In this document: positions 12,166 through 23,523 of the stretch, in pieces
Layout of the letters: each line of letters begins with the position of its first letter
How positions within the stretch are numbered: position 1 is the stretch's first letter
Assembly: GCA_902805475.1 (NCBI GenBank)
Contig: CADCSX010000001.1
Span: 2,976,001-3,040,000 of the forward strand
DNA: 64,000 bases
Reading direction: 5' to 3'
Origin: Entonaema liquescens
Lineage: Eukaryota > Ascomycota > Sordariomycetes > Xylariales > Xylariaceae
The notes under the pieces: generated by a model
Told to the model about the DNA's origin: nothing
What the model saw: only the letters and a program-made list of their open reading frames with translations
The model's database searches: none
Made by a program: the position numbers and the translations under genes

Positions 12166-12564
12166 CTAAACCCGGATCACTAGCTTTTCCACGCCACCTA
12201 GGGCCACGAGGTTCATCGTAGACGCCGGACCCGAACTGTATTGGATTTCGACGATGCCGTCCGCACGCCAAAAGCCCATGCGTTAAGAGGCGTGTTGCAT
12301 CGACACCCCATCACGTTTGCTAGGAACAATATATCCAGTAAGCTGCCTTACCTCCGTCAAAGCACAGCTCTTGTCTCGTTCCAAAGATAGCAGGTTGCTA
12401 TGTGTATATGCAAGTGTTAGCGGGTACCTGGGATTTCTATCAAATATCGATGAATTATGCTGCTGGTACCCGTAGTGCCGTATCTGACCTGCGGAGTAAC
12501 TGTAAAGTTTTATATCCGTAGAAGCGCCCCTCCGTTTGACCGCCTGTAAGTAAGAAAAATACAA
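12166..12564 (-). pseudogene. degenerate coding relic
   Basis: One minus-strand frame stays protein-like from 12564 to 12166, broken by a single TAA at 12285-12283. The part after the stop reads like folded protein ('FWRADGIVEIQYSS', 'STMNLVALGGVEKLV') and ends at TAG. A neighbouring frame further downstream (about 12,140-12,000) also reads well ('FYDVLCDKVDR', 'KPVEVLRAYAKS') but is cut by TAG and TGA. The stops could each come from C-to-T changes in CAA, CAG or CGA codons, as RIP produces. I do not recognise the family. Confidence 0.35.
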
Positions 12565-13716
12565 AATTATCGATCCTTTCTACCGTATATTTTTCTGGTA
12601 CTTTTTTTTGCCTTTAGTGCTGCGTGCTCTGGATCCGTCGATTTCATCCCCTGGTCTAGGAACGCGCGTTGTTCAGTACCGGCTATATCCAACTACCTCT
12701 CTGGCTAGAACACCACTGGACGGGGAACTCCAATTAATATACTAGCTCTCGGTCCTATACCTAGCCTCGCGTTCGTTATTCGGGAAGTCTATTCGCAACC
12801 CCCACAACAAATCCGGCTTCGAGAGTAGAGAAGAGGGAAGAGAGTGTGAGGCGATTTACACAGGCTCGTCCGCGAGATATATCGGCTGGTCCTCGTCGTA
12901 AGGTTACCTTAACTGTCGACCCTTCTCCTGTATCAGCTCAGGAAACGTTGCAAAGGGTGATCGACATCAGGTGGGCACTTTCATCCGCGTTCAGCTCTCC
13001 CGCCCTGCGATCTTCAGCTGCGTCCGTCTATAGGAGGCTGTCATTCGTCCCGGAGTATCATATCATCGACGGTACACAACATCGAAAAGATTCCTCGTAT
13101 TCCGTTGCTGATGCGCAGCCAAGGGAACGGGTTTTTAACGGGCATCTCCGCGCGAACCTTATGACCAAGTGATTTTTGTAACAATCCTTTTGATTACCTT
13201 AACTTCGTGATATCCGAAGTTCAAGGTTGAGAGAGGGTGTTTAAATAACGAAATAACGAAATAACGAGATAGCGAGATAGCGAGATAGCGAAACGACGAA
13301 ACAACGGAATTCGTACCTACCGGACTTAAAAATAAAGCGCCTTGACCTCGAATGCAACTTCCCTCCTTATTTAAAACGTATTAAGGGGTCCGAGCCGTAC
13401 CTACCCTCAACCTGAGAATACAGAATACATCTATACACCCATACATCCATACATCCATACATCAACTGAATTTGAATGTACATGTGCATGTACATTTGCA
13501 TCTGGTTGGTGTAAACATTCTTTCGGCGCCTCATCATCATCGCTCGTTCCTCCTTCTTAACCTACTCCTTTCGTTCTTCGTCATCCCAGTATTTGAACAT
13601 TCGTTTCTCTCTCCGCTGCCCCTCGTCGGCGTAATTGGATCAAACATCATCGATCATTCGTTTTACTGCTTTGGATAGTTTGGCTTGGGCATCATCCATA
13701 TCCTCAGCATCTCAAA
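12565..13716. other. intergenic with drifting octamer repeat
   Basis: An open frame at 12846-13172 (108 codons) has no recognisable features and I do not call it. At about 13,236-13,311 a run of 8-nt units drifts from AAATAACG to AGATAGCG to AAACGACG. CATACATC-type repeats lie at about 13,437-13,465. The last few hundred bases are the leader of the following plus-strand gene. Confidence 0.45.
13236..13311. repeat. imperfect 8-bp tandem repeat
   Basis: Roughly nine octamers follow each other with gradual sequence change along the array (AAATAACG, then AGATAGCG, then AAACGACG or AAACAACG). The order suggests local slippage and successive mutation rather than a mobile element. Confidence 0.7.
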
Positions 13717-14925
13717 ATGATCAAGTTTTTCGTCAACTGGGAATTATGGCAGCAGATGACCTTCGTAAGTTGCTCATGCTTGCTTCGTAACCCCTATCCT
13801 TTTGCCTCGCTAATACCCTAAAAAGGTACTCGCCGGTGCGATCGTCTTGGTATTTATTGCTGGATTAATTAAGTTGTGGTGGTTGAGTAGATTTCTCAAG
13901 AAGCATACAATACTTGACTTAGAAAAGAAGGCCAGGCAACAAGAGATGGAAAGGAGTGGTCTTCCAGTAGGGAGGAAGGTGGACATTCCTTTCGGCGTAC
14001 GCGCAATCCAAAGCGGTATCGAAGTTGATGGTATCTGGATCTCAAGCCCTAATACTCCACTCATCACTCCAAGCAGTCCGTCATTCGCTTCATCATCTAC
14101 TCTCGAACCCGAAACCCGGTTGAAAGGGAAGGAAAAGGAACTTCCCGTACACACAGCAACGACAGTCGTCGAAATTGAGCCCACACCTGAACAAAGCCCG
14201 CTGCCGAGTCCTGCTGTTAGCTTATCCGACCGGCGTGTCCCGACCGCGGCTGAACACGGCCACGTAAGAGTATTTTCTCTCGGTGCGCAACCTACTTATC
14301 GACCGAAGGGCCCGTCGCGCCGTCGAACGGATATCACTGAAACCTTTGACGTGGACGGACTAAACCAATCCGAGCGCAACTCGGCTGGACAACAGCAAGT
14401 CGAAACTTACGTCCCCACACACTCATTCTCCAGCACTGAATCGTCGTCGCTATCTTCCCAACAAAGAACGATGGTAGATCGCAGCTCGACTTCTTCGGAA
14501 GAAGGTATCCGCCATGCGCAGACACGCTATGTCTCTCACCTTCGACATTCCGCGCTGCCTACACCCGGGACCCTGGTTTCTTTCGAAGACCCGGAACCTT
14601 TGGCAGCTACTCTGGGCTACTTCTCGCATTCTGAGCAGAGAAGGAATCCTTTCGAAACCCCTCGTCTTCTGAGGTGCAACCAGTTTCCCGCCCGCCGCTA
14701 GCTTCGAATAGGCCGACCCCTCATCGGTCGTACTCTGGTGAATCTCACGCGAACACAGCGACGAGAAGAGTGAACGCGGGGTTCGAAGTGTTACCGGCCG
14801 GTACCTTCAGCCGACCGGGCAGCCAGACCGAGACAGACGAGGGTCAGCCTAAGAGGCATAGTAATAACAGGCTTCAAAAGAAGACCCGCGATCGGTCGTC
14901 AAGGGAAACACCATCACCGACATGA
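13717..14925 (+). CDS. single-pass membrane protein, unknown function, apparent frameshift
   Basis: Exon 1 (13717-13764) encodes 16 residues. A 61-nt intron with a GCTAATACC branch-like site follows, then exon 2 from 13826. Residues 17-36 form one hydrophobic helix ('VLAGAIVLVFIAGLIKLWW'). A long, disordered Ser/Pro-rich cytoplasmic-type tail comes next. The uninterrupted frame ends at TAG 14699-14701 (307 residues). The next frame continues as equally protein-like sequence to 14925. Inserting one C in the CCCC run at about 14,657-14,660 would join them smoothly ('FETPSSEVQ') into about 382 residues. I therefore annotate to 14925 and flag a missing base or a real frameshift. No domain is recognised. 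Confidence 0.62.
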
Positions 14926-16079
14926 CAAATTAATGTACATAAAGGGTGTAGAATAGAAAGGAGATCATGATGATGTATGTTGACACTGCACACACACAAA
15001 GCGTTGTTCTTCAAATATATCGTTACTCGAGCGTCAATAACGCGTTGCACACGACAAGAGAAGTAGATAGATTTACTTTGCTCAAGCGAAACCTAGGATA
15101 GTTGCATCGAGATAAGACCGGGGAAACTGGCGTTCATATCGGCGTTCGTCTATACAGGCAGGACAGGGATAAGGACTGGACGGGAAAAAATAATCTGGGG
15201 GAAACACTTAATGGGTTTTGAAATTAAACCCTTTTTTGTATATCCGACGATGGAAGAAAGGGAGGAGATATATAATCTGTTGCGGCGCTAGCGTATTGAT
15301 ACTTTATCCTACGTATAATTAATGCGAATCGCTACACGTATGGCCGCGAGACTTGTTTAGTAAAAGCTGATTATAGACCGTCTTAATAAGACGGTCGCTT
15401 TGGTAGCCGGCTTATAAAATAAGAGACGAAAATGAGGGTATTGAGATGTTGTGAGTGATGTGAGTTTCATCTGGAAAGGGGTTCAATTCAGTTCCGTCCA
15501 CTTTTCTCGCCCCGGACGGTCCGCATTCCGTCGATTGATTGCCGACTGGGACTTATAAACACATGCCTGAGATAACTAAAGTTTAGTAAAAAGCGTAAGA
15601 GGAATTGGCTTCCAGTTTGGGTTCCCAATTGTATATATAAAGACATAGCCTACCCGACGCTTTGGTCAGATGGGTGTCCGCCGTAAGCTCATCGCCGCGC
15701 TAACAACGAGCTGGATCGCCACCCCTGCTTGGTCTACATGGACTTCCTGGTTAGCGGGTCGAGGCTGGGTTAGACTGTTAGAAAGTTTAGTCATAGTTAT
15801 ACTGTTGCAACTTTGATTGAGCAGCTATTATGGTATACTAAGTTAGAGTAAAGCCACCAGAAGCTGTCTTATCTGACAACCTTAAAAATACGATGAATGC
15901 TGCGGAATGTAGAGCATATAAGACAGGAAGAAATACATAAGCTCCAAGCATGCAGTTTATCCCCTTCGAAACGCCAAAGCCATGCATGCCGCTCATAGAG
16001 AAACCCAGTCATATCCCGTAGTCGTTTCCTTCGTTTCCCTTCCCTACCAAGGACCACCCAATTAGCGTAGCCTACACCA
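14926..16079. other. intergenic
   Basis: This holds 3' flanks of two convergent genes. A short inverted repeat (GACCGTCTTAATAAGACGGTC) lies at about 15,377-15,397 and could form a hairpin. I see no supported gene. Confidence 0.5.
15377..15397. repeat. perfect inverted repeat hairpin
   Basis: The arms GACCGTCTTA and TAAGACGGTC flank one central base. It could be a palindromic protein-binding site or chance. It is not placed where a transcript end is obvious. Confidence 0.5.
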
Positions 16080-17244
16080 TTAATCCTTTTCCATATCCTT
16101 GGGCGCTGGGTCCCCAATACCGTCCTCATTAATGGCAAACAGGCAATCGCTTTCGGGTAAGCAGGGGCTGTCGTAGATCTTGGCGATACGGGTCTCGGCA
16201 CGGCCTTTCTTCAAACTGACTCGCGTGGTGCTGGCGTGCGCGATAATGTTGCCGCCGATCGGCTTCTTGGGATCCGGGTTGAACATGGAGGATGGACCAC
16301 CGTCGACTTGCGCTACGACCTGGTTAGTGATGACTACGGCGATGCCAAATTCATCAGCCAGCCGTTGCAGTGTGCGCATGAATTTGGCCAGATGGGTCTG
16401 TCTGGAAGACAATTCTCCTCGGCCCAAGAAGTCTGTTCGGTAGAGAGATGTAGCACTGTCGACGATGAGCAGTGAGAACCGGGTCTCGCACATCATCGTC
16501 GCCGCTTGGTTTAGTAGTTGCAGCTGGTGGTCCGAGTTGTAGGCTCGGGCGTAGGCAACGTTATCTAGGACTTCCTCGCCGGACAAACCGTAGCGATTGG
16601 CTACCGCAAGGAGTCGCACTGGTCTGAATGTGCCTTCCGTATCGATATACAGACATTTGCCCTCGCCGCCGCCCATGTCAAAGGGTAATTGGCACGTGAC
16701 TGCGAGTGTATGGCAGATCTGACTTTTTCCAGTACGGAATTCTCCGAAGAGCTCTGTCACCGAGCCGGTCTCGACACCACCGGCTAGCAGAGTGTCCAGA
16801 TTCTTGGATCCCGTAGTGATGGAGATCAGTTCACTTCTCCGTTGGTGCATCTCAGTAGCAGTTGTGAAGCCCATAGGGACCAATTTGGACGCTAATAAAT
16901 ATGTTAGATCATACTTTTCGGAGAAACCAGTTGTTTAATATATGATAGCTCACCTTCTGCCAAGATTTTCGCTGCCTTCTGCTCAGATATACCTTTCACT
17001 TGCTCCAAGGTACGTCTTGGTGTGTAAGCAACTGACTCGACAGTTTGATAACCTCCCTCAGCCAGAAGCTGACAATCGCGCTTTGTCAAGCCTGAAAGAC
17101 CCTGTTGCAAAGCTAGTCAATACAAATTTGATGCTATATTGCTTAACATAAGCTATATCTTACCTCTAGGGCGTGGATGGGTGTCGGCGCACCAGGGCCG
17201 GTCATCCCGCTGTCCTCAGCTCCATCTTCGTATTCCTCCGCCAT
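16080..17244 (-). CDS. rad51: RAD51 recombinase
   Basis: Exons 17244-17164, 17101-16954 and 16891-16080 join in phase into 346 residues. A short acidic N-terminus leads to the helix-hairpin-helix N-terminal domain ('YTPRRTLEQVKGISEQKA') and the linker 'SKLVPMGFTTATE', which spans intron 2. The RecA core has Walker A 'GEFRTGKSQ' and Walker B 'LLIVDSAT', plus the L2-region 'FNPDPKKPIGGNI'. By family it polymerises on single-stranded DNA with ATP and drives strand exchange in homologous recombination. Length matches other fungal Rad51 proteins. Its start faces NUP120 across 421 bp that contain an MluI cell-cycle box, which fits S-phase or damage induction. Confidence 0.96.
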
Positions 17245-17665
17245 ATTTGCAAAGTGTAGGACCTAACCTGGCCGTGTAGATCTTAGGAACAACGATAAAA
17301 GAAGGGGAAAATGTGTGTAGGCTTGGCCTAGACTTTTATAAACGCGTCCAACGCGAAATGTGGCGAGAAAACAAATGGAAATCGCGGAAGCACGTGAGTT
17401 ATAAATCAATTTAACTCGGATCTAGTCAGGCATGTTATCCACTTTTTGGCTGCAGGCGGAACTTAGTTACATTAACTAGTACTTCACTACTTTCGTAGCT
17501 CTCAGCAACCACCATCTTTATCGATAAGCTCAGTTCCAGCCAGTAACTTCTTCAAGTTGTTTTGAAGCTTCTGAATTCCCGTTGCGCGCGTCATTCGTCA
17601 TTCGTCATTCTCACAAACATACCTATCTTGACGACACCAATTATCCTCGTAGACTCGTGTTCAGC
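17245..17665. promoter_or_regulatory. bidirectional RAD51/NUP120 promoter
   Basis: A spacer of 421 bp lies between two divergent ATGs. It contains ACGCGT at 17342-17347 and a nearby partial copy (AACGCG, 17350-17355), about 100 bp upstream of the RAD51 start. This is placement typical of MBF-regulated DNA repair genes. Confidence 0.55.
17342..17347. promoter_or_regulatory. MluI cell-cycle box (MCB)
   Basis: The hexamer ACGCGT is the MBF consensus. Yeast RAD51 is a known MCB-controlled gene. The site is palindromic, so orientation is not informative. Function here is inferred from sequence and position. Confidence 0.5.
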
Positions 17666-20600
17666 ATGGCGGCCGCTGTGTATTCCTACAAGGAAACGCG
17701 CCTGAACTTGGAGCCATCATCAAGCTCGTACATTGTTGATGTCGAGCTCCCTACCACGAGTTCCCAGGGACGGACCCAGCGTGCCAGCAGATCAGCCCGA
17801 GCAATTGCTAAGAAAGATGCATCTCGAGCTACTACCTCTGCTATATACTATCGAAAACACCATAGCTCTCCTAAAGGATTCCTTTGGAGAGTCCTCGAAG
17901 GCGATACCGTTTTGAGCATACGAACTGTCGATCTCTACAAACCGAAGAAGGCTCCTGACGCAAACCTCATTCTTAACTTTCACTTCCAGCATCCCATCAT
18001 ACCCAGTTGTGTCGCTCTCTGCGATCCTCCAGACCACGATGCGCTTAGTATTTTCGTCCTCGATACTGCTAGCCAGCTATATATCCTCTTCTTAAGACCC
18101 GACTCTTTCCGCAAACGTTCATTTGTCGAGACGGGACTTGGAGACGCTTGCAAGATCTACCAGCCTAATGCATTCCGCAACTTCAAGCATCCCTATAGGC
18201 TTGTTGCCGTCAATAACGACCAGCTAGTTGCGACTCTCTCTGATGGTGGCCATATACGATTTGATAGAAATACGGGAAATAATGGTTTGTTTGAAACCCA
18301 TCTCGTTTACAGGCTGTATGCTTAACATCGTTCTAGCTCATCATTCGCCCTGGAAGGAGACCTTTTATAATGCGAAAGGCTGGCTACGAAGTCTATTGGG
18401 AGGTCGCGGAGATCTAGACATCAAGGCCGCGGCAGCCGCTGTTCACACAGATCTTGGACTAAATAGTGCTTCGTTCCTTTTCACAGTTTGCCTCGACCAT
18501 CGATTACGAATTTGGAATTTGAATAGTGGGCAAATCCTTGGGGCTGTAGATCTACTTAACTCGGAAAGAGATCCCCAGGAGACGGGGAAGTGGCAGATAG
18601 ATGCGTCGCAGGCTAACTTGCTTCGTATTGTCGGTACTACCGAGGGCAAACGGCTTCTCGTGACATATTCTCCCGTCGGTCCTGGGGAGTTTAAGTTTTG
18701 GATGCTCAGGTCCGATAATGCAAACTTTGTGGATGCGGATGATCTTTATCCTGACCACGAGTTGGTACCCAACCCTCCGCTTGGCTCGGATGTTTGGACT
18801 CTTGCAGATTTCAGTGTAGCAGAACATTCATCTTCTGGAGTATACAGGATGTGGCTTTTATGGAAGAACAATATGGCGTACCGAGTTCAAGAGTTGACGT
18901 TCTTAATAGACGAACTCGCCGAAGTTTGGCAGGACCGTTGGCGATCTGTGTACTCTGATACTGCCGTACCAACAGCACCACTATCTGGTCCATCCGATTC
19001 TACAGACCCTACAGAAAAATGGCTACAACTAATATTCTTCCCCGGAAGATTCCCCAAGGCAACTATAGAGGCCGCAATCAGCGCTTACGAGGGAGCGATT
19101 GAAGGCAGAGTAACATTTCGTCCCGTAATGGAATAGGCCTTGCGGAATCGATTTGTTCTGCCATTGCCTCAACCTCGTCACTTAATAAGTCATCATCAGG
19201 CGACATGGACCATGAACAGTTTAGGACCTCGAGCGAGATGCAGTGGCGCAAATTCTACAGAATCTTACTTGAGCTAGATAAACCGAGAGGTGAAGCCTTA
19301 TCATTTTCTTACGATGCGGAGGCAGGAATGCCATGGGTTGTATGCGCCGATAGCATTTCCGCTATCAGAGAATGCAGCAAGCTGGAGCACATCCGCCATA
19401 ACCCGCAAATAGAGTTTCAGGGGTCGAGCGAAGTGCCAACTCTTGTCACCGCTGGTATCAATTTTGTCGAGGGCTTTTCAGACAGTATGTTGCAAATATG
19501 TCATTCTGTTATCCGCCCTGAGATGCTAGAAGAGTCATCCAAATCAGACCAGGAACGACTACAGTTTGTTTCAGACAAAACCGGATTCTGGCGCCAAATC
19601 ACCGATGAAGACGCCGCTCAGGTGACTGATGCGCTTGGCCCGAACTTCAACGTAGTAACAACTCAATTATGCGACAGGGTGCTTGGGACATGCAACGAAA
19701 TTTGGAATTCCCCGCATCCCACTGAACTTCCCTTAACAGAGTTTGGGCGTAAAGTCGTCGTTAAGGCAACTCAAGATTTGGTCGAGGTACAGTGGAACGT
19801 TAGCTTTAGCCAACTAATCCTCCTCGTCCACATGGAATTCGAATTTGACCGTCCTGAGGATGCTCTCCACAATCATGTTGAGGTTGGCGTGATATACCGA
19901 AATTTACTCATAATACTTAAACGACTTGAACTCCTTCGATGGCTTGTCAATACCCAGCTAACAGCATCACTTACGAGAGCAGACAGATCAGCATCTAATT
20001 CCTTTTCGGACACATCTCCCATAGTCCCGAAGCGGCAAGCTGAAGAGTATAGAATTCTCACCGCACTCGAGGGTAACGTAGGGCACCTCCTTGGAGTGCC
20101 CGAACCTGGGGCAATACCTTCAGGAGGATTGCCTTCAATAATCATGCACATCGCTGCTGACCTTTGTGCTCCCGCTAGTAACGTGGAGTTACAACCCCAA
20201 TATATCCAGTGTGGTCTGCTTATTAGAGATAGGGCTGATCTTGCTATCGAATTGAGTCCGTTCTGCGAGCAAGACCCCTTCTCGACCTATGTGCAAGGGC
20301 GTGTACACCTTGCCTTGAAAGACTTTACGAAAGCAGCCACATATTTCAAGAGTGCAGCATATGGCATGAGTAAGTAGTCATTAATAGAACCTAAGAAGCC
20401 TAGCTAACAGCTTATGTAGGTATATCTCAGGCGAATCCCGAAAGGCATAGTAGTGGTCTTCTGGACGAGACGGAATGGAACCTACTCTTCGCAGGAATGC
20501 CACGATATTATGCTCACATAGTAGCTCTCTATGAACACCAGAAAGCCTATTCGTTCGTTATTGACTTTGCTCGCCTGGCCCTCCAATTTGTAAACAAGGA

Positions 20601-21261
20601 AACCGAAGACGCCGCCAAGGTCCGAACAGAGATTCAGTTGCGCCTATTTAGCGGTGCTCTATCCACCTCGCAATTCGAGTTGGCGCATTCCACGGTCGTA
20701 GCGATCAAGGACCACGCTTTACAGCATTCATGCTTACAGGCACTTATCCAGAGGATGTGTGATAATCTCCACAACTCGGAATTAGTCAACCTTACGTTCC
20801 CGGGCCTACAAAACGCCGTCGACGACATACTTGCGCAGCACTGCCGGGACACGGTAGATGTCATAACTGGTGTACCATATCACCAAATCCTCTATGCTTG
20901 GCGCATCAAGCGAAATGATTACCGCGGTGCCGCCGCAATCCTACTCGATCGTATCCAGAAGCTTAGGCAGCTCGGAGAAGGCGACCAGGTGACGGGTGAT
21001 GATATTCTAGATACAGCCGTGACAAGGCAGTATCTCATGCTCATCAATGTGCTGAGCTGTGTAGATCCAAAGCAGGCATGGATTACGACCGAGAGCCCAC
21101 CGCGCCCGATTAAGCCCGGCGAACGAGGTGACCTCTCAAAACGTAAAGTAGTGACGTTGGCCGACATCCGTAAGGAGTATCAGGACGAGCTCGACCGCAT
21201 CGCCGCTATTCACAACGACCAATTCGGGTTCGCGGCGGACGACGATATGGAAATCCTGTGA
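17666..21261 (+). CDS. nup120: nucleoporin NUP120/NUP160-like, Y-complex subunit
   Basis: Exons 17666-18284, 18337-20369 and 20420-21261 are separated by 52- and 50-nt introns with clear GT-AG ends. The protein is about 1164 residues. The N-terminal half is a beta-propeller-like region ('VCLDHRLRIWNLNSGQILG'), and the C-terminal half is alpha-helical, as in the Nup120/Nup160 family. This is a scaffold of the Y-shaped nuclear pore subcomplex. The summed exons leave two bases over. Reading must pass from one frame to another near 19,105-19,115 ('YEGAIEGR' then 'SNISSRNGIGLAESIC'), with homology-like sequence on both sides and no room for a normal intron. One base is probably missing there. The ATG in 'AGCATGGCGG' fits the expected N-terminus. 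Confidence 0.86.
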
Positions 21262-21803
21262 GTGTGTAATGTCAGGATAATAACGAACGATGGCAAAATG
21301 TATAACATAGGGGTGTTCTTTTATTTTTATGTTTTTTTTTCTAACCAGATGATACCTCCTGAGCTTTCAGATATAAAAACCTCAGGATTTTCCCCCTTCA
21401 CCGTACATCGCGATTAGGAATAGGTAAAACAAAAAAAGCGCGAATTGTAATGGATTAACTGGTTGGGATGAATTGACTGATTTTAATTTGATTTGATTTG
21501 ATTTGATTGATTGATTGATTGAACTATTTTATTATAAAACCCCTCATAAAAAAGTTAACGCCTTGGCTCTCTCTTTCTCTTTCTCTTTCTGACTCAATCA
21601 CATGATGCCAATAACTATCGAAAACCAAAGACCAAACGCCGTGCCGTCAATGCTCGACCTTGCCGGGGGTAGTGGGAGGTAGAGTTTAGTGTAGTAGTAG
21701 TAGTAGTAGTAGCAGTAATAAGAATATACAGGGAATTAAGTTTTCTATAACGTGGAGACATGGTAACAACTGGTAATAAGGACAGGACACAAGAGGATTA
21801 TGA
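21262..21803. other. intergenic with simple repeats
   Basis: This is the 3' flank shared by NUP120 and VPS26, which converge here. It holds TTGAT-type repeats (about 21,483-21,520), CTTTCT repeats (21,571-21,589) and a TAG-trinucleotide run (21,691-21,711). No gene is seen. Confidence 0.55.
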
Positions 21804-22837
21804 CTAGGCCTGGGCGGGTAGTAAGGGGGGACGGGTGGACTCGGGGACGGAGACGACGTCCCGGGGCTCAGCGCTGGCGGCGGCGGCGTCGGCGGGAGCC
21901 TGCCGGTAGAGGATGATCTCGGACTGCTTGAAGTAGCGGCGGGCGTCTTCATCGATGAGCACGAGGCTTAGGTAGTAGCGCGTGGAGAACTTCTTGTTCA
22001 CGTCGCGGAAGGTGGGGGTTAGGTCGAAGCCGCCGAGGAAGAGGCGGATGGGGATGGTTTCGCCGCGGGAGGGAGAGCCGTCCATTATCTAGGAAGAGGG
22101 GGAGGGTTTGTTAGTTTGTTATTCGGTCTTGAGTAAGGGGAAAGGCTTACCTCGAAGCGCACGAGGGTCTCGCTCTCGTTATATTGGTTCGGCGCGGCGC
22201 CGGTGGTTTCTCTCCGGATGATGCTGAGCTCCATGTGTTTGATCTTGAGGCGGACGAGGAGGAAGTATATGCGGCCGACAATAACGTCCTTGAGGTGGTA
22301 CTTGGATTTGGAGTACTCGAACTCGATGTGTAGACAGTCCTCGATACCGACATCCATCTTGATGGACGAGTTCATCTCGGGGGGCACGCGGTAGCTGTAG
22401 ACCCAGAGGTCCTTCTCGCGGATGACGTCGGCCATGCGGCGGGCGACGGTGACGCGCACGAAGTACCGCAGCTTCACGTTGATGCCGTTGTACGACTCGT
22501 ACTGCTTCTCGACGTTCTTGAAGTTGAAGTCGAAGGTCTGCGGGTGCTGCAGCTCGCCCGGCGCGGCGAGCTCCTGGTTCAGGGACAGGAACTCGTAGTG
22601 GTTGCCGCGGTCGAAGAACATCTCTATGGTGCCGATGAACTGGACCTTGATGCCCGTGTGCTCCAAGCGCTTCCCGTCTTTCGGGCGCACTGTAACTTGG
22701 CCTTTTACGGACTCCCCGTCCATATACAGTGGCGCCTTCTCCCGGCGCTGCTTCTCCCGTATATCCACGACCTGGCGCTCATCGCTATCTTCGAGTACTA
22801 TATCGATGTCCACCGGCGTAGCGAAGAAGTACGACAT
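21804..22837 (-). CDS. vps26: retromer subunit VPS26
   Basis: Exons 22837-22151 and 22088-21804 are separated by a 62-nt intron (donor GTAAGC, acceptor CCTAG) and encode 323 residues. The protein is an arrestin-like two-lobed fold: 'MSYFFATPVDIDIVL' at the start, 'YNGINVKLRYFVRVTV' in the middle, and 'IPIRLFLGGFDLTPTFRDV' followed by 'FSTRYYLSLVLIDEDARRYF' in the second lobe. These motifs are diagnostic for Vps26. By family it joins Vps35 and Vps29 in the retromer, which recycles cargo from endosomes to the Golgi. The tail after the core is short and Ala/Pro-rich. Confidence 0.95.
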
Positions 22838-23523
22838 ATTGGGCGAGTTATCGAGGGAGAAGGGGAGGAGAATTGGTTGTTGTAAGTCGTCGTCGTATAC
22901 TTGCTCGTTGTTGAAGTACTTAACTTATTATTCTCCTGCCTTGCGGGCCCCACTCTATTCGTCAGTCAATTGGAGGTCTGGGTCTGGGTCTGGGTCTAGG
23001 ACAACAGAGATTCAGCAGCGTTCATGTAAGTTTATGTGGCTCGAGCTTCAGCTTCAGCCTCACCGGAAAATCGGTGGGCCTTGAGAATTGAAAAAAAGCC
23101 CCAAGCCACCCAACCATCGTCATGAACAAGCCACGAAAGCCACTACTTGTTGTAGCCCCACAGCTGTAGCCCTAATGGAACAAAGTTAGTAAAGTACCTT
23201 GTACCAAAAATTGTAGCACTTACCCCAATCTAAGCTTAGCGACTGGCCGCACAACCAATTTCCTCAATTGATTGAATTTTTGACTTTGGCTCTGGAGGCT
23301 TTTTTTCCCGTTCAAGACGACATCACATTCAGGTACGTTAGAGCTCCCACGCACGATACCCTCAATCATTAATTATTTTCCTATTCCTATTCCCATTCCC
23401 ATTTAATTAATCGACATCCCATCTATTGGTTTCTGGGATTTGGGTAATTTTAACTCACCTTTTCTTTTCGCATTTGTTTAGGTCCATTTCTCCCCCGCCT
23501 CACCCTCACCTGAACCCGTCAAG
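22838..23523. promoter_or_regulatory. divergent promoter region, VPS26 / RPL9
   Basis: A spacer of 686 bp lies between divergent starts. It includes GTCTGG hexamer repeats (about 22,976-22,997) and GCTTCA repeats (23,045-23,058). A pyrimidine-rich segment lies just upstream of the RPL9 ATG, as is common for fungal ribosomal protein genes. No specific factor site is called. Confidence 0.4.

Noticed and set aside
12846..13172. 108-codon plus-strand frame
   Set aside because: No recognisable domain and no supporting splice structure.
19110..19140. A 27-nt intron explaining the NUP120 frame change
   Set aside because: It is shorter than any normal fungal intron, lacks a branch site, and a single missing base is simpler.
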